From assembly GCA_030737835.1 (NCBI GenBank), contig CM060857.1, positions 12,845,496 through 12,909,495 on the forward strand: a stretch of DNA of 64,000 nt, read 5' to 3'. Position numbers and translations under genes: made by a program. The number at the start of each line of letters is the position of its first letter. Positions within the stretch are counted from its first letter, which is position 1. The notes beneath the pieces were generated by a model, which saw nothing but the letters and a program-made list of their open reading frames with translations, was not told the DNA's origin and did no database searches. Shown here piece after piece: positions 1 to 10,493 of this stretch. This DNA is from Acorus gramineus. Lineage: Eukaryota; Streptophyta; Magnoliopsida; Acorales; Acoraceae.

Positions 1-130
1 AAGTCCATACTAAAATTAGAACAGACGTACAAGTTCCTTAAAATTCAAAAAAACTCACTTATCATCCTTGAGTTAAATTTTAATCCAAACTTAACAGAAT
101 AATCCCAGAATATTCCATCACATATAACTG

Positions 131-406
131 TATAGACATTGAAGTCATTATAAACAGTTATAAAGACAAATTAGTCCATACAAAAGATAAAATTATCCTT
201 AAAAGACTTTTAAATTAAATTGTGTACACATTGCAGTCGCTATAAATAATCATAAATACAAATTAATCCCCGTAAAAGATAAAATTGTCTCTAAAAGACT
301 TTTACATTTAATTGAATAGACATTAAAGTCCTTATAAATAATTGTAAAGACGAATTGGTCCATGTAAAAGATAAAAATAACCATGAAGGATATTTTTGCT
401 AATTAC
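131..406. repeat. Three-copy tandem repeat, unit about 92 bp
   Basis: Three diverged copies begin near 131, 223 and 315. Each carries a core like TAGACATTGAAGTC, then TATAAA(C/T)A, AGTCCATA and GATAAAATT, and an AAAGACTTTTA stretch. The copies differ by about one base in five. No coding potential is visible. The flanks 1-130 and 407-619 are AT-rich with nothing recognisable. Confidence 0.7.
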
Positions 407-619
407 CCATTTTAGGGGAATTTATATGGGGGATTGGGTTGCAATGGAGTGTTTTTTTTTTTTTTTCATAAAAAAAAAATCTGTTATTTAAATTATATGA
501 TCGTTTGGGGTGGATGGCCGACCCCGCCAACAGAAACCATATTATCCGGTCTTACACGTATCTTTCTGTAATCTGCATTGCTTGTGTTTAAAAATAGAGC
601 GTGTAATAAATGGAAATTA

Positions 620-880
620 GTCAACATAAAATGGTATATAAATTTCAGTTAATCTTTAAAATTAAGTTATCTTAGGTTGTTCAACTCAAAAGAATGTGAG
701 ATTATTGTTAAATCGATTGTTATCATTTTTTCACATTTTATATATTCTTATCCACACTTTATTCACATTTTATTCAAATAAACAAAACTTTTATTATTAC
801 GTTTCTTAGCAACAATAATTTAAAACACAACTAAACAAAAAATTATTGTATTCTTATTTATATTGTAATAGTCATAAACC
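620..880. repeat. Interspersed repeat family A (MITE-like)
   Basis: This AT-rich block matches, with scattered differences, the sequence found on both sides of the Mutator-like element at 30328-31396 (about 30175-30327 and 31397-31540). Shared landmarks include a GTTATC(C/T)TAG stretch, TTTTTTCACATTTTA, and AACACAACYAAACA near the right side. It is probably a miniature DNA transposon; exact ends are not resolved. Confidence 0.55.
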
Positions 881-884
881 TCAA

Positions 885-1140
885 AATAACTTAATTCTTT
901 ATCCAAATGGGGCGAATGATTAGTTTGGCAAAAAGATAAGAAGTGGAATAGAAGAATAATTGTGGGGGTAAGTGGGAGGATGACAACTTATTATGTTTCG
1001 TATAAAACATAATCGGGATATAGTGCAAACAATTGTCTTGATTGTGAAATGAAAATAGAAAATTTTTTTTCACCAAAATATTGGAATAACATTTATTCCT
1101 AACTTTTTTGTCAATTTTGAAAAATGTGAATCATAAAAAA
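885..1140. repeat. Interspersed repeat family B, copy 1
   Basis: Related to 54255-54580, with shared landmarks GTGGGAGGA, GTATAAAACATAAT, GTGAAATGAAAAT and GGAATAACATTTATTCC. The stretch 1164-1360 (AGTTTAGTATGGGGATAAG onward) looks like a further diverged relative, and 5300-5575 ends with a matching inverse sequence (TTTATCAAACTAAGCCT). These pieces may be halves of one element split by the insertion at about 1368-4860. Confidence 0.45.
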
Positions 1141-2379
1141 AATGATGAACTTTCTATCATCTGAGGCCTAGTTTAGTATGGGGATAAGAGGTTGGGATAA
1201 AGAAAAAATTGGGTTAAATCACTTGTTATCCCATATGGTATAAAAAAAAAAAGAGATAAAGTATGGACAATTGTTCACATTTTGAGATAAAAAATTAGGA
1301 TAATTTGTTCTGGGTAAAATGTGGAACAGACTTTACCCCAATTTTTTATCAATAATGATTTTTGGGCCCCAACTAATAGACCCCAACCCAAGCCCCATGA
1401 GGTGGCAATCTTGAAATACCTATATTAGCCCTCCTAATTAATCTCCACGTTTTTTTCAATAACCGTTCAATTAATGCCGAGTTAGTTACGATTTGATACG
1501 CACGATAAAAAAAAATTAATGCCTAGCATATCAACCGTTCAATTAATTTTCGGTGTATGAAGATACTTCATTTGCACGATAAAAAAAAAAAAAAATCACA
1601 GAGTTTTATAAAGATTGATATGCTGCAAAGAAAACAAACATCAATTTACATTTTTCGTTCAGACTTTCAACGTTGAAAGAGAGGATTTCATCGTTTTTCT
1701 TTTTTTTTTCGTGCGATTTTAATGGTGGTGCAAATATTCAGGTTAGGTATTTCAAACCCTCAAAAAATATCACGATTTACATTTATTTTATATCTAGATT
1801 CAATGGTGGAAGTGAAAACAAGCATCGAAATCATTTTTTTTTTTTCAGTTGAATCTGTGGAGGTTATTAGAATTGCGCGGTTCATATATTTTTTTGTTCG
1901 CGATCGATTGTGGTGAGACAATGGCGATCCAATCAGGTTAGATTTATTTTCGATCTGAATAATTCATATTCGATCTGATTTTTTTATTACTCATTCGATT
2001 CATCACATACCTTTTTTGTTTGTTTTAATTTCTCTATCAAAATAAATTCCAGATACACGTGTATCTTGATTTTATTTTTCAAGCACGATTTGAAGTTTGA
2101 CATTTTATTTCTCCATGGAATTGATTAATGTTTATGTGATTCATATTTAATTGCTAATTGTCATATATATATATTCCAGTATATGAAGGCTTGAAGGACT
2201 TTTTTTTAAGTATATGTACTGCTAATTAACATGTTCGGTAATTCAAAATCCACATGGTTTTTGTTTGTTTTTAAGATACAGTACTGTATCTTAAATTGAA
2301 TTTTTGACATTTTATTTCTCCATGGAATTGATTAATGTTTATCTGATTCATATAAAATTTCTAATTGTCATATAGATAT

Positions 2380-2424
<45 letters not shown>

Positions 2425-2971
2425 TGAAGGACTTTTTTTAAAGTATATGTACTGCTAATTAACATGTTTGGTAATTCAAAATCCACATGGTTTTTGTTTG
2501 GTTTTAAGATACAGCATTGTATCTTAAAATGAATTTTTGACATTTTATTTCACCATGGAATTGATTAATGTGTACTTGATTAATATTTAATTGCTAATTG
2601 TCATATACGTATATACATATAAAGGTTTGAAGGACTATATTTGAAAATATGTACTGCTTTTAACATGTCCGGTAATTCAAAATCCATATGGCTTTGTATT
2701 GGTTTTAAGATACAGCACTGTATCTTAAAATGAATTTTTGACATTTTATTTCTATGGAATTGATTAATGTGTACTTGATCAATATTTAATTGCTAATTGT
2801 CATATACGTATATACATATAAAGGTTTGAAGGACTTTATTTGAAAATATGTACTGCTAAATAACATGTCCGGTAATTCAAAATCCATATGGTTTGTATTG
2901 GTTTTAAGATACAGCACTGTATCTTAATTCTAATTTTATAACATGTGACTTCTTTTCTATTTTTCAACAGG

Positions 2972-3072
2972 CAGTGAGGAGGATTATATGGATGACACAT
3001 TTGAAGAATCAAATTATTTGGAAGACATCTACGATTCATGTGAAATGGAAACCAGTTTACCAAAGGAATTAA
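2972..3072 (+). pseudogene. Exon-like fragment coding for an acidic peptide, copy 1
   Basis: After a good splice acceptor (TTTTTCAACAG) the plus strand reads an acidic peptide beginning GSEEDYMDDTFEESN and including CEMETSLPKE. It runs straight into the next array unit at about 3071, so it has no continuation. The acidic, Asp/Glu-rich composition resembles the N-terminal region of FAR1-like or Mutator transposase-type proteins, but this is a weak resemblance. A near-identical copy lies at 3381-3537. Confidence 0.4.
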
Positions 3073-3380
3073 CATGTTTGGTAATTCAAAATCCACATGG
3101 TTTTTGTTTGGTTTTAAGATACAGCACTGTATCTTAAAATGAATTTTTGACATTTTATTTCTATGGAATTGATTAATGTGTACTTGATCAATATTTAATT
3201 GCTAATTGTCATATACGTATATACATATAAAGGTTTGAAGGACTTTATTTGAAAATATGTACTGCTAAATAACATGTCCGGTAATTTAAAATCCATATGG
3301 TTTGTATTGGTTTTAAGATACAGCACTGTATCTTAATTTTAATTTTATAACATGTGACTTCTTTTCTATTTTTCAACAGG

Positions 3381-3537
3381 TAGTGAGGAGGATTATATGG
3401 ATGACACATTTGAATAATCAAATTATTTGGAAGACATCTACGATTCATGTGAAATGGAAACCAGTTTACCAAAGGAAGTGATTGATTTGGCTGATCAGCA
3501 AAATGTGGACGAGATAACATTGTATTTGATACAGTGA
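3381..3537 (+). pseudogene. Exon-like fragment coding for an acidic peptide, copy 2
   Basis: Second copy of the block at 2972-3072, again right after TTTTTCAACAG. A TAA stop replaces the second Glu of FEES (at about 3415), breaking the frame, but the reading continues further than copy 1 (KEVIDLADQQNVDEITLYL) before a stop near 3535. It shows that the original exon was longer and that copy 1 was truncated by the array duplication. Confidence 0.4.
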
Positions 3538-4098
3538 TAGATGTATCTGAATTTGATGGTGTATCTGAAATTTGTATTAGACATCTATGTGAAATGCAAA
3601 TCAATGTCAAATTGTATGTGGAATGTATGTCTATTGTGATGTGTATGTGAGACTTTTTATTAGGTATACCTTAACTAAAAAAATGAATCAAATATAATTG
3701 GCTGCTTCTCCAGCATAGTAGATAATAACTATTCAGGTGTGTCTGAATGTGAAATGTGTATCTTAAAACCCATTTGAATGACAATTTGAAGTTTGACATT
3801 TTATTTCTCCATGGAATTGATTAAAATTTATCTGATTCATATTTAATTTCTAATTGTCATATATATATATATATATATAAAGGCTTGAAGGACTTTTTTT
3901 AAAATATATGTACTGCTAATTAACATGTTTGGTAATTCAAAATCCACATGGTTTTTGTTTGGTTTTAAGATACAGCACTGTATCTTAAAATGATTTTCAG
4001 ATACAAGTATCTGATATTACAGGCTAATTGCATCATTCGAAGCAGAATATGAATGGTGTGCACAGGAAAACATAAAACATTTGTGATTTCCCAAATCA

Positions 4099-4358
4099 AG
4101 ATACACTGTCGAATTTCAGATACACAGTATTAACAGAAGAAATTCAGATGCACAGAAGGGAAAATTCAACAACTGAGACAGTTTCTTGATTGGATTTCAC
4201 ATTTGCAAGAAGTGCAAAAAATTAATCTAGATACACTGTCGAATTTCAGATACACGGTATTAACGGAAGAAATTCAGATGCACGGAAGGAAAAATTTCAC
4301 AACTGAGACAGTTTCTTGATTGGATTCCACATTTGCAAGAAGTGCAAAAAAAAAAAAA
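4099..4358. repeat. Two-copy tandem repeat, period 130 bp
   Basis: AGATACACTGTCGAATTTC begins at 4099 and again at 4229. Each copy continues with CAGATACAC(A/G)GTATTAAC, ACTGAGACAGTTTCTTG and TTTGCAAGAAGTGCAAAAA. The copies are over 90% alike, so the duplication is recent. The GATACA motif is the same as in the palindromes of the array just upstream. Confidence 0.8.
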
Positions 4359-4604
4359 TGTGATTTTTTATCAAATACAAATGTCCTGTTTTTTTTTTTT
4401 GTCCAAAAAAAAAAAAAAAACAAATACAAAATGACATTTAAGTTTCGATTGGCAGAAGAAATCTATCCTTTTTTATTCGCCATTGTTAACGGTTTGTTGG
4501 GGAAGAGAATCAGATGGATTGAAATCTTGATCGCCTAATTTTTTTTCTTTTTTTTTCATTCATATGGCTTTTCCCAATTCGGAACCCTAACTTTCAAATT
4601 TTAT

Positions 4605-4698
4605 TGGGGAGAGGAATTAATGGTGCCCCCATTTGTGGAATTCGGTTACTTTGGGGAGAGGAATTAATGGTGCCCCAATTTGTGGGATTCGGTTACTA
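4605..4698. repeat. Two-copy tandem repeat, period about 47 bp
   Basis: GGGGAGAGGAATTAATGGTG, then CCCCATTTGTGG-ATTCGGTTACT, appears twice back to back near 4605 and 4652. It lies inside the right part of the decayed element. Confidence 0.75.
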
Positions 4699-4774
4699 TT
4701 TTAATGAGGATATTAATGATAAGGGTAGTTGTGTAATTGGCCTTTTGGTGGTTAGAAAAAGTCAAACATTAGAC

Positions 4775-4945
4775 CAATAGGATTATGGCACCTATTGGGG
4801 CTCAACAATGGGGCCTAATTTTTGGGGCCTGGGTAGCAGCACTTTTTTTATCCCTATTTTGTAAAAGAGTCCTGCTACATAGGCCCCATTATTTAGCTCC
4901 AACCACAAGCCCCATTAGGTGCCAATATGCTATTGATTTCCTAGT
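4775..4945. repeat. Closely spaced inverted repeat of the element end
   Basis: The block at about 4780-4850 (ACCAATAGGATTATGGCACC and GGGGCCTGGGTAGCAGCAC) is the approximate reverse complement of 4873-4945 (CCTGCTACATAGGCCCC and GCCCCATTAGGTGCCAATAT). About 25 bases separate the arms. This can fold into a hairpin and looks like two element ends lying head to head. Confidence 0.6.
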
Positions 4946-5593
4946 TGACTTTTACAAAAGTGCAAAAAGAAAAATACAAAACTACCCTTATTTGAATCAC
5001 ACCAAAACCCTTTTTCCCGTGACTGTTTCCTCCTCTTAAAACGCATCCCAAAAATATCTAACAAATATTTTTATAGACCTCGTCACTTTAAAAAATCATT
5101 CTGACTGACCTATTTATCTCCAGCGATCGGCGTCACCACCCCTAGATTCTTCTCGCTGTCCTCTATCATATGAAATGTTGTTTGAATATCTTTCTAGTCC
5201 TCATCCGGACAATACCTTTTTTGGCTCGGTTACATTTTGTGATTGTAACTTATTGCACAAAAAGTTTAATTAAGTTTGTGAGTGTAACTGACTTTTATTA
5301 TAAGTTGGGATAACATTTATGACTACCATTTCAAAAAAAAATGTGTTCCATCAAACAATATTAATGCCTCATTAATAGGAAGGATAGATTTGGTATTTTT
5401 TAAAACAAAATTGTAGTTATCTCATATTTGATCCAAATTCAATATTGAGGATAAAAACACAAAAAATTAGGATAATAAAAAAATTACAAAATGCAAATCA
5501 GGATAAAAATAGTGATTTTTTATCTCCATAATTATCCTAAAAATTTATCCCTTTATCAAACTAAGCCTAAAAGCATACAATTTATTCTCAAAA

Positions 5594-6187
5594 CTATAAC
5601 ACATTAAGAGTCATAAAAAAGCTCGCGGCCCAAAAGCCCGGACTGGGCCCGTAGGGCCAAAGCCTGGACCGTTTTTAGAGCGGGTGGAGCTCGGGCCGCC
5701 CCTTCTGAGGACCGGCCCGCATGCCCACCCGAAGTGGGCCGGTTCGGGCTGGCCTGTAGGCCCATAGGGGGGCAATCCAATAAATAAAGTAACATTTAAT
5801 TTTTATTCGAATTGTGATTGAATTATACAAATTATTGATATTTATGTAGATGCCAACCTAGTTGGTAAATGTAGTTATTTATTTTTTTAAATAATTAATT
5901 CATTTAATATTTTTATTTTAAAAATTCAATAGATATAAATATTTTTTTTAATATTATAATTTAAATTTTGTGTTATTTTAACTTTATATACAAATAAACA
6001 ACTTAAAATTAATAAAATAAAAAGAAATAAGATGTTTAGAATTTGGGCCCATGGGCCGGAACCCAGGCCCGGCCCATGAGACCCGTTCAAGCCCGGGCCC
6101 GAGGGTATTATTTTGTCACGGGTCTGGGCCCCATTCCAACGGGCCGGCCTGGCCGGCTCGACCCGTTGCCGACCCCTATAACACATT
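5594..6187. mobile_element. GC-rich-ended nonautonomous element flanked by a 12-bp direct repeat
   Basis: CTATAACACATT occurs at 5594-5605 and exactly again at 6176-6187. Between them are GC-rich ends dominated by GGGCC/GGCCC words (5630-5775 and 6045-6175) around an AT-rich core. The right end reads GGGTCGGCAACGGGTCGAGC when reverse complemented, a composition seen in nonautonomous hAT-type elements of plants. The 12-bp repeat is longer than the 8 bp typical of hAT; part may be chance. The left end lacks the matching GGGGTCGG start. Confidence 0.6.
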
Positions 6188-6601
6188 GTCAAACCAACCC
6201 TAAAGATCCAGTGACTTGCGTGGAGTTTCAACGGATTCCATCAACAATCAATTTTACATTTTAAAATTGATTAAAAAATTATAAAATAAAAATTATAATA
6301 TGCATATATCAATATCTGAAATGAATTTCAGTACAAATTTTTTTTTCAAATTAAAATATAAATCTATGTATAACCATGGATGTATCTTATAAATTTTTTA
6401 TTATCTTACTCATTGGAGTACCAATTCAGCATAAATAATAAATATAATAATCACAATTCCATCAACTTTAGATAAAATAAAATCGAGGACAGTGAAAGAT
6501 TTTAATAATTATGATTGTCAAATAAAAGATAGATTATTGGATTTTATTAATCAGGTGAACTATATATATTTGTTTTCTCCTATAGTTATTCAAGTTGGAT
6601 A
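6188..6601. other. Gene-free AT-rich spacer
   Basis: AT-rich sequence with no coding potential or recognisable repeat. It ends at the probable LTR that begins at 6602. Confidence 0.5.
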
Positions 6602-7129
6602 TGTTGGAAAATTAATATATTTTCTTAAAAAATATATTAATTAGTTTTCAAATAAAGATTAAAAAATTTAATGGATGTTTAATTCCCTTTGAATTTTAAA
6701 CGTTGGAAATAAATATAGTAATAAAAAATGCTTATCATAATTGGCGCGTATAATTATTGCCAACGTTACATCTGCAACGGTTGAATCTCTATGCCTATAA
6801 AAAGGCCACATTCGCAAAGGTTCATATTATGCAAAAAATCTAAGTGTTCCATTAGAAATCCTCCATAAATAGAGTTCTTATTTTTTCTGGTTCTTTTGGG
6901 CGATCAAGTCTGCGACCGGCTCAACTTCTCTTCCTACTTGCACCAAGAAGAGAGCAACGAGGGCTGGGTGGTTTTATCTTGAGAACAGATCATCGGGAAC
7001 CTTGTGCGATTGAGGGGGTGTATTCTGTTCCGAAGATAGTGTTGCCACATGACTCCATACCAGACTCTTTTAATCTCTGTTTTCATATTCTTTCTATTTT
7101 GTGTCTGATAATAGCTCATTTCTCCAACA
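6602..7129 (+). mobile_element. Probable solo or orphan LTR (Copia-like), 528 bp
   Basis: The block starts TGTTGGA and ends TCCAACA, a perfect 7-bp terminal inverted repeat of the TG...CA type used by plant LTR retrotransposons. A strong TATA box, CCTATAAAAAGG, lies near 6796, with TATA-like CCATAAATAG downstream. The sequence right after the LTR, GTATCAACAATC, is only loosely like the usual GGTATCAGAGC primer-binding site, and no gag or pol follows. The 5-bp flanks (GGATA and GTATC) do not match, so it is not a clean solo LTR. Confidence 0.55.
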
Positions 7130-7400
7130 GTATCAACAATCACCATGAAGGATCAATCAATATTACACTCAATTTAATTCATTTAAACCACTGAGTAGGT
7201 AATTTGATTCTACTAACTAATTGTGATATAGAGATATCAATACAATTACATGATTAGATATTTAAAATAAAAATACTTATTCGAAAGAGTTTCTCGTTTT
7301 TTCAAGGAGTTTTCTAAGATGCTTCAATATATAAATCAATACAAATAAGCATATTTTATTCAAGCAAAAAATTTGTGAAAAAAATAACGTTTTCTATGTA

Positions 7401-8250
7401 AGGCGCATCTATCCCCACCAAGCATTTCCCTTAACCCAACAATCAAAAAAGAAGAAAAAAAAAACGATGTTTTTTCTGTTCCCATCAATTCGACCAGTTC
7501 GACCAAACTTGGTCATCACTTTAAGTTTTGGGTGACCGAACTTAATTGTCATTTCATATTTTGAGCGACCTAACTTGGTCGTCATTTCAGGTTTAAGGGG
7601 ACCAAACTTAGTCGAATATGGTTTGTAATAAAGTTTATAATTTTTTTTCTTGAAAACTTAATCCCATGACGTGTATTCTCCTAGGATCCTTCATGTCACT
7701 CCAAGTCTGAGTTGTAATGTAGGGAGAATCAATCATTATTATTAAATGTAGAACATAAGAACAAATTTTTTTTACATAAGTGACGAATTTTTTTTCAAAA
7801 GTCAAATATAAAATATGTTTGGATCAACTGGTATGTTTTTTTTGTTTTCAAACAAAGAATATGCTTAACTACGAATTTAAACGAAGCTTAAAAATGATAT
7901 ATATTTGTCTAATAAGACATTTTTCTTACATTAAATTAATCGAAAGTATACCTACTTACATTTTTTTCAATCCATTAGCTGTTGTTTAGACAAAAGAATA
8001 AATGTACAATATGATGGATAAACTCAAAAATTTATTTGTTTACAAAGAATAAGTAGATATAATTTTAAATCATGTTCGATCAATTTCAGTTGCCCAAAAC
8101 CTGAAATGGCAACTAAGTTCGGTCGCCCAAACCTGAAATAGCGACCAAGTTCGGTCGACTTGGATTGGTGGAAACAGTTAAACACTGGTTTTTATTTTTT
8201 ATTTTTTTATAGTGGGTTAAGGTAAATGTTTGGTCGAGATAGACGCGCCC
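7401..8250. mobile_element. Mutator-like element (MULE), 850 bp, 9-bp target duplication
   Basis: The left end begins AGGCGCATCTATCC and the reverse-complemented right end begins GGGCGCGTCTATC. Both continue for about 45 bp as an inverted repeat (ACCAARCATTTMCCTTAACC). The flanks are TTCTATGTA (7392-7400) and TTCGATGTA (8251-8259), a 9-bp direct repeat with one mismatch, the length typical of Mutator-type elements. Just inside each end are palindrome-like units of the form CGACCAAACTTGGTCG. The core 7640-8070 is AT-rich with no coding sequence, so it is nonautonomous. Confidence 0.8.
7487..7615. repeat. Left subterminal palindrome array of the MULE
   Basis: Three or four units of about 40-45 bp, each with an imperfect palindrome around ACCRAACTTRGTCG, separated by TCATTTCA-GTTT spacers. 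The inverse array lies at about 8080-8170 (CCGAACTTGGTCGC and AACCTGAAATGRC). Confidence 0.75.
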
Positions 8251-8900
8251 TTCGATGTATGGGTAGTTTGTCAAGAAGTGATTTACAAAAAAAAAATGTT
8301 TCCTCACCTCCAAACAGATTTTATTCATGTGGGACTTATTTGTGAAAAAGGGAAAAAATTCAATGACACGAAAATTGACAAAAATGTTTTAACCTAAACC
8401 AATAATAAAAGAACAAATCAACCATTTATGCATTCATCTCATCCTCTCATTGGTTTAAAACGAGTTTGATTAAAATTAGGTTGAAAATTTGATAACTCGA
8501 TCAGAACTCTTGTAAAAATGTGATAACTGGGGTTCTCTTTATTATTCTTTTTAAAATTTGACCTTAGCCACTAATTTCTCACTATGTGCAGGTTGATGTG
8601 TTTCATTTAAAAAATGGTATGTCTAGCCATTTATGCATGTCGTCCTCCACTCTTACGATTTTTTTTTAAATATATACTCACATACACACTGTTATAAAAA
8701 ATAAAGTATATATCAAAATAAATAAATTTATATTTTTCTTTAAAAAAATCAAAAATTAATTTTCATACATCATGATAATGTAGTACACACCGTGCATAAT
8801 GTATATTGTACTATCATAGTGTATAAATAACTAAGAAATCATTTTTATAATGTAAGCAGAACTGCAAAACGAACCGAGTATCTCTGCTTACCTCACTTCA

Positions 8901-9111
8901 GGTGTGTTTGGTTGCGCGATTGCGCTGCGATTGCGATTGTAGGAAGCTGTGTTTATAATTGTGCAATCAAACAGTTTTACTGTAGCAGCTTCCTGCACAC
9001 AGATTTCATGCAAATAGTGTCCAAAAGCTGCGATTTCAGAAAGCTGAGAAAGTGAGCTTTCTACAGAATCAGTTTTGCAATCAGTTTTGTAATCGCGCAA
9101 CCAAACGCACC
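8901..9111. mobile_element. MITE, 211 bp, with 21-bp inverted ends and 5-bp flanking repeat
   Basis: The left end GGTGTGTTTGGTTGCGCGAT and the reverse-complemented right end GGTGCGTTTGGTTGCGCGAT differ at one position. CTTCA flanks both sides (8896-8900 and 9112-9116). The interior has further GC-skewed words (GCTGCGATT, AGGAAGCTG) in inverted order. Its ends resemble those of the MITE at 57785-58010. Confidence 0.8.
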
Positions 9112-9116
9112 CTTCA

Positions 9117-10493
9117 TTTCAATTGGTTCCAAAATGAGAAAACCCCAACCAACCACAACAGTGTGTTTTAAGCAGTGGAGGTTGGAGCAGGTGATTTGAC
9201 CTTCTCCAACAAAAACAGCTTCAACCATATGTCCATATATATTGTTATAGCATTGAATGGGGGGTGGGTGCCATGACTTCCCAAGTTCATGTTCTGGACA
9301 AAACACGTGAACATCTCACATGTTAGGCACATAAGATATTCTTTAAGAAGAGAAAATTTATAATTGACTTAATTCAATTATATTCATGAGCTATTTAAAA
9401 CTCAACTCAATGCATGAGGGGTTCGATCTATGTACGAGTTCTGGGGGTCTTGGAATTCAAATGATGTTGTGTAGTGACAGAAGCAAGACGAGTGAAATCC
9501 TCTTGCTCATTCTAGCTTGATCTTGGACGATTTGGAGGAGTGGGACAATGTGATGTTTAAGGGCATCAGAGTATATGTTTTATGTTTTATAAAAACATCA
9601 TTAGATAAGATATACTATTTTTTAAAAAATTCATACAACACATGTAAGCTAGAACTGAAACTAAAAAAATGGACTATACGTAACTTTTATCCAAAGAAGA
9701 TAGGGGGAAAAATCAAAAGTCAAGCACAGAAAAAAAAAAAATTAACTGAAAATAATGACCACAAAAGCCTACCCCTTTGGGTACGCTCATGCCACAGGTA
9801 GAAGAGGCTTCTATCCAGCCCATGACCCTGTTGTTCCCTTGACTCTATTACTCATTTCTTTCTCCCCTAGTTGGATGTGTGCAGCCACTCCTAATTCCAT
9901 CCCCATTCCTTGATGAATAATTTACTTCATCAGTTTCCACAAGATTTTAAAATAAAGTGCATGTGGATACATCTATAAAAAATGTAAAAAAATTTATCGA
10001 AGCATATACATTATTAATGTGAAAATATGCTCCGTTAATTTTCAATCGACGCATATAGAATTGAAATTGAGGTTGAAAAAAAAAGTTGTGTATAACATTA
10101 CTCATTTTCTTTTCATCCCATTCAGACATGATTATTTATACTGAAATAAAAAATTGCCCACAGTTTGGTCTAAATTTAATATTAGAAAACAAAATTTACT
10201 TCAATATCACATTTGTTAATTTGATTTATGAATGGCTCAGTTTGATTCATATGATTATTAAGTGATTTACAATTTATGAATGAGTTATCAGTCAGTTTAG
10301 TTTAAGATTTACATGAACTGTATCTAATTCATTACAAGATTCATGAATTATGCACATCACATGTTAGGTTTCTACTGGGGGGCTAATAAACCTGAGCTGA
10401 TTCATGTATGTAACACCCTCTCAACAGACTAATGTGCATTAAATATTCTTCCAATAACCCTGAACTTCCCATTGGTCTTCTCTAAAGCCCTAA
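9117..10493. other. Gene-free region
   Basis: AT-rich intergenic sequence. I see no gene, no tRNA and no complete element. An ACACCCTC-type stretch and several short ORFs are present but none matches a family I know. Confidence 0.5.

Larger units (their letters stand above)
2065..3990. repeat. Tandem array of 200-235 bp units, each ending in a GATACA palindrome
   Basis: Seven whole or partial copies of a unit follow one another: TTGACATTTTATTTC, ATGGAATTGATTAATG, CTAATTGTCATATA, GGCTTGAAGGACTT, ATGTACTGCTAA, ACATGTYYGGTAATTCAAAA, and then the palindrome AAGATACAGCACTGTATCTT. Palindromes sit near 2275, 2507, 2708, 2909, 3117, 3318 and 3968. Two copies are followed by an intron-like stretch ending in TTTTTCAACAG and then a coding-like block. 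A (TA)n run occupies about 2376-2418. Confidence 0.8.
1368..4860. mobile_element. Decayed element with degenerate inverted ends and an internal palindrome array
   Basis: The left end (about 1368-1430) and the reverse complement of the right end (about 4790-4860) share a block of the pattern GGCCCCAA..AGCCCCAT-AGGTG-CA. The interior holds seven tandem units with a palindrome, two exon-like coding remnants, and several other tandem repeats. The palindrome arrays and long AT-rich interior resemble large nonautonomous or decayed Mutator-like elements. I found no clean target-site duplication, so the boundaries and class are tentative. Confidence 0.45.

Noticed and set aside
9517-9801. 94-codon Lys-rich frame
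   Set aside because: It lies in AT-rich DNA, has no domain or splice context and ends in a run of A-rich codons.
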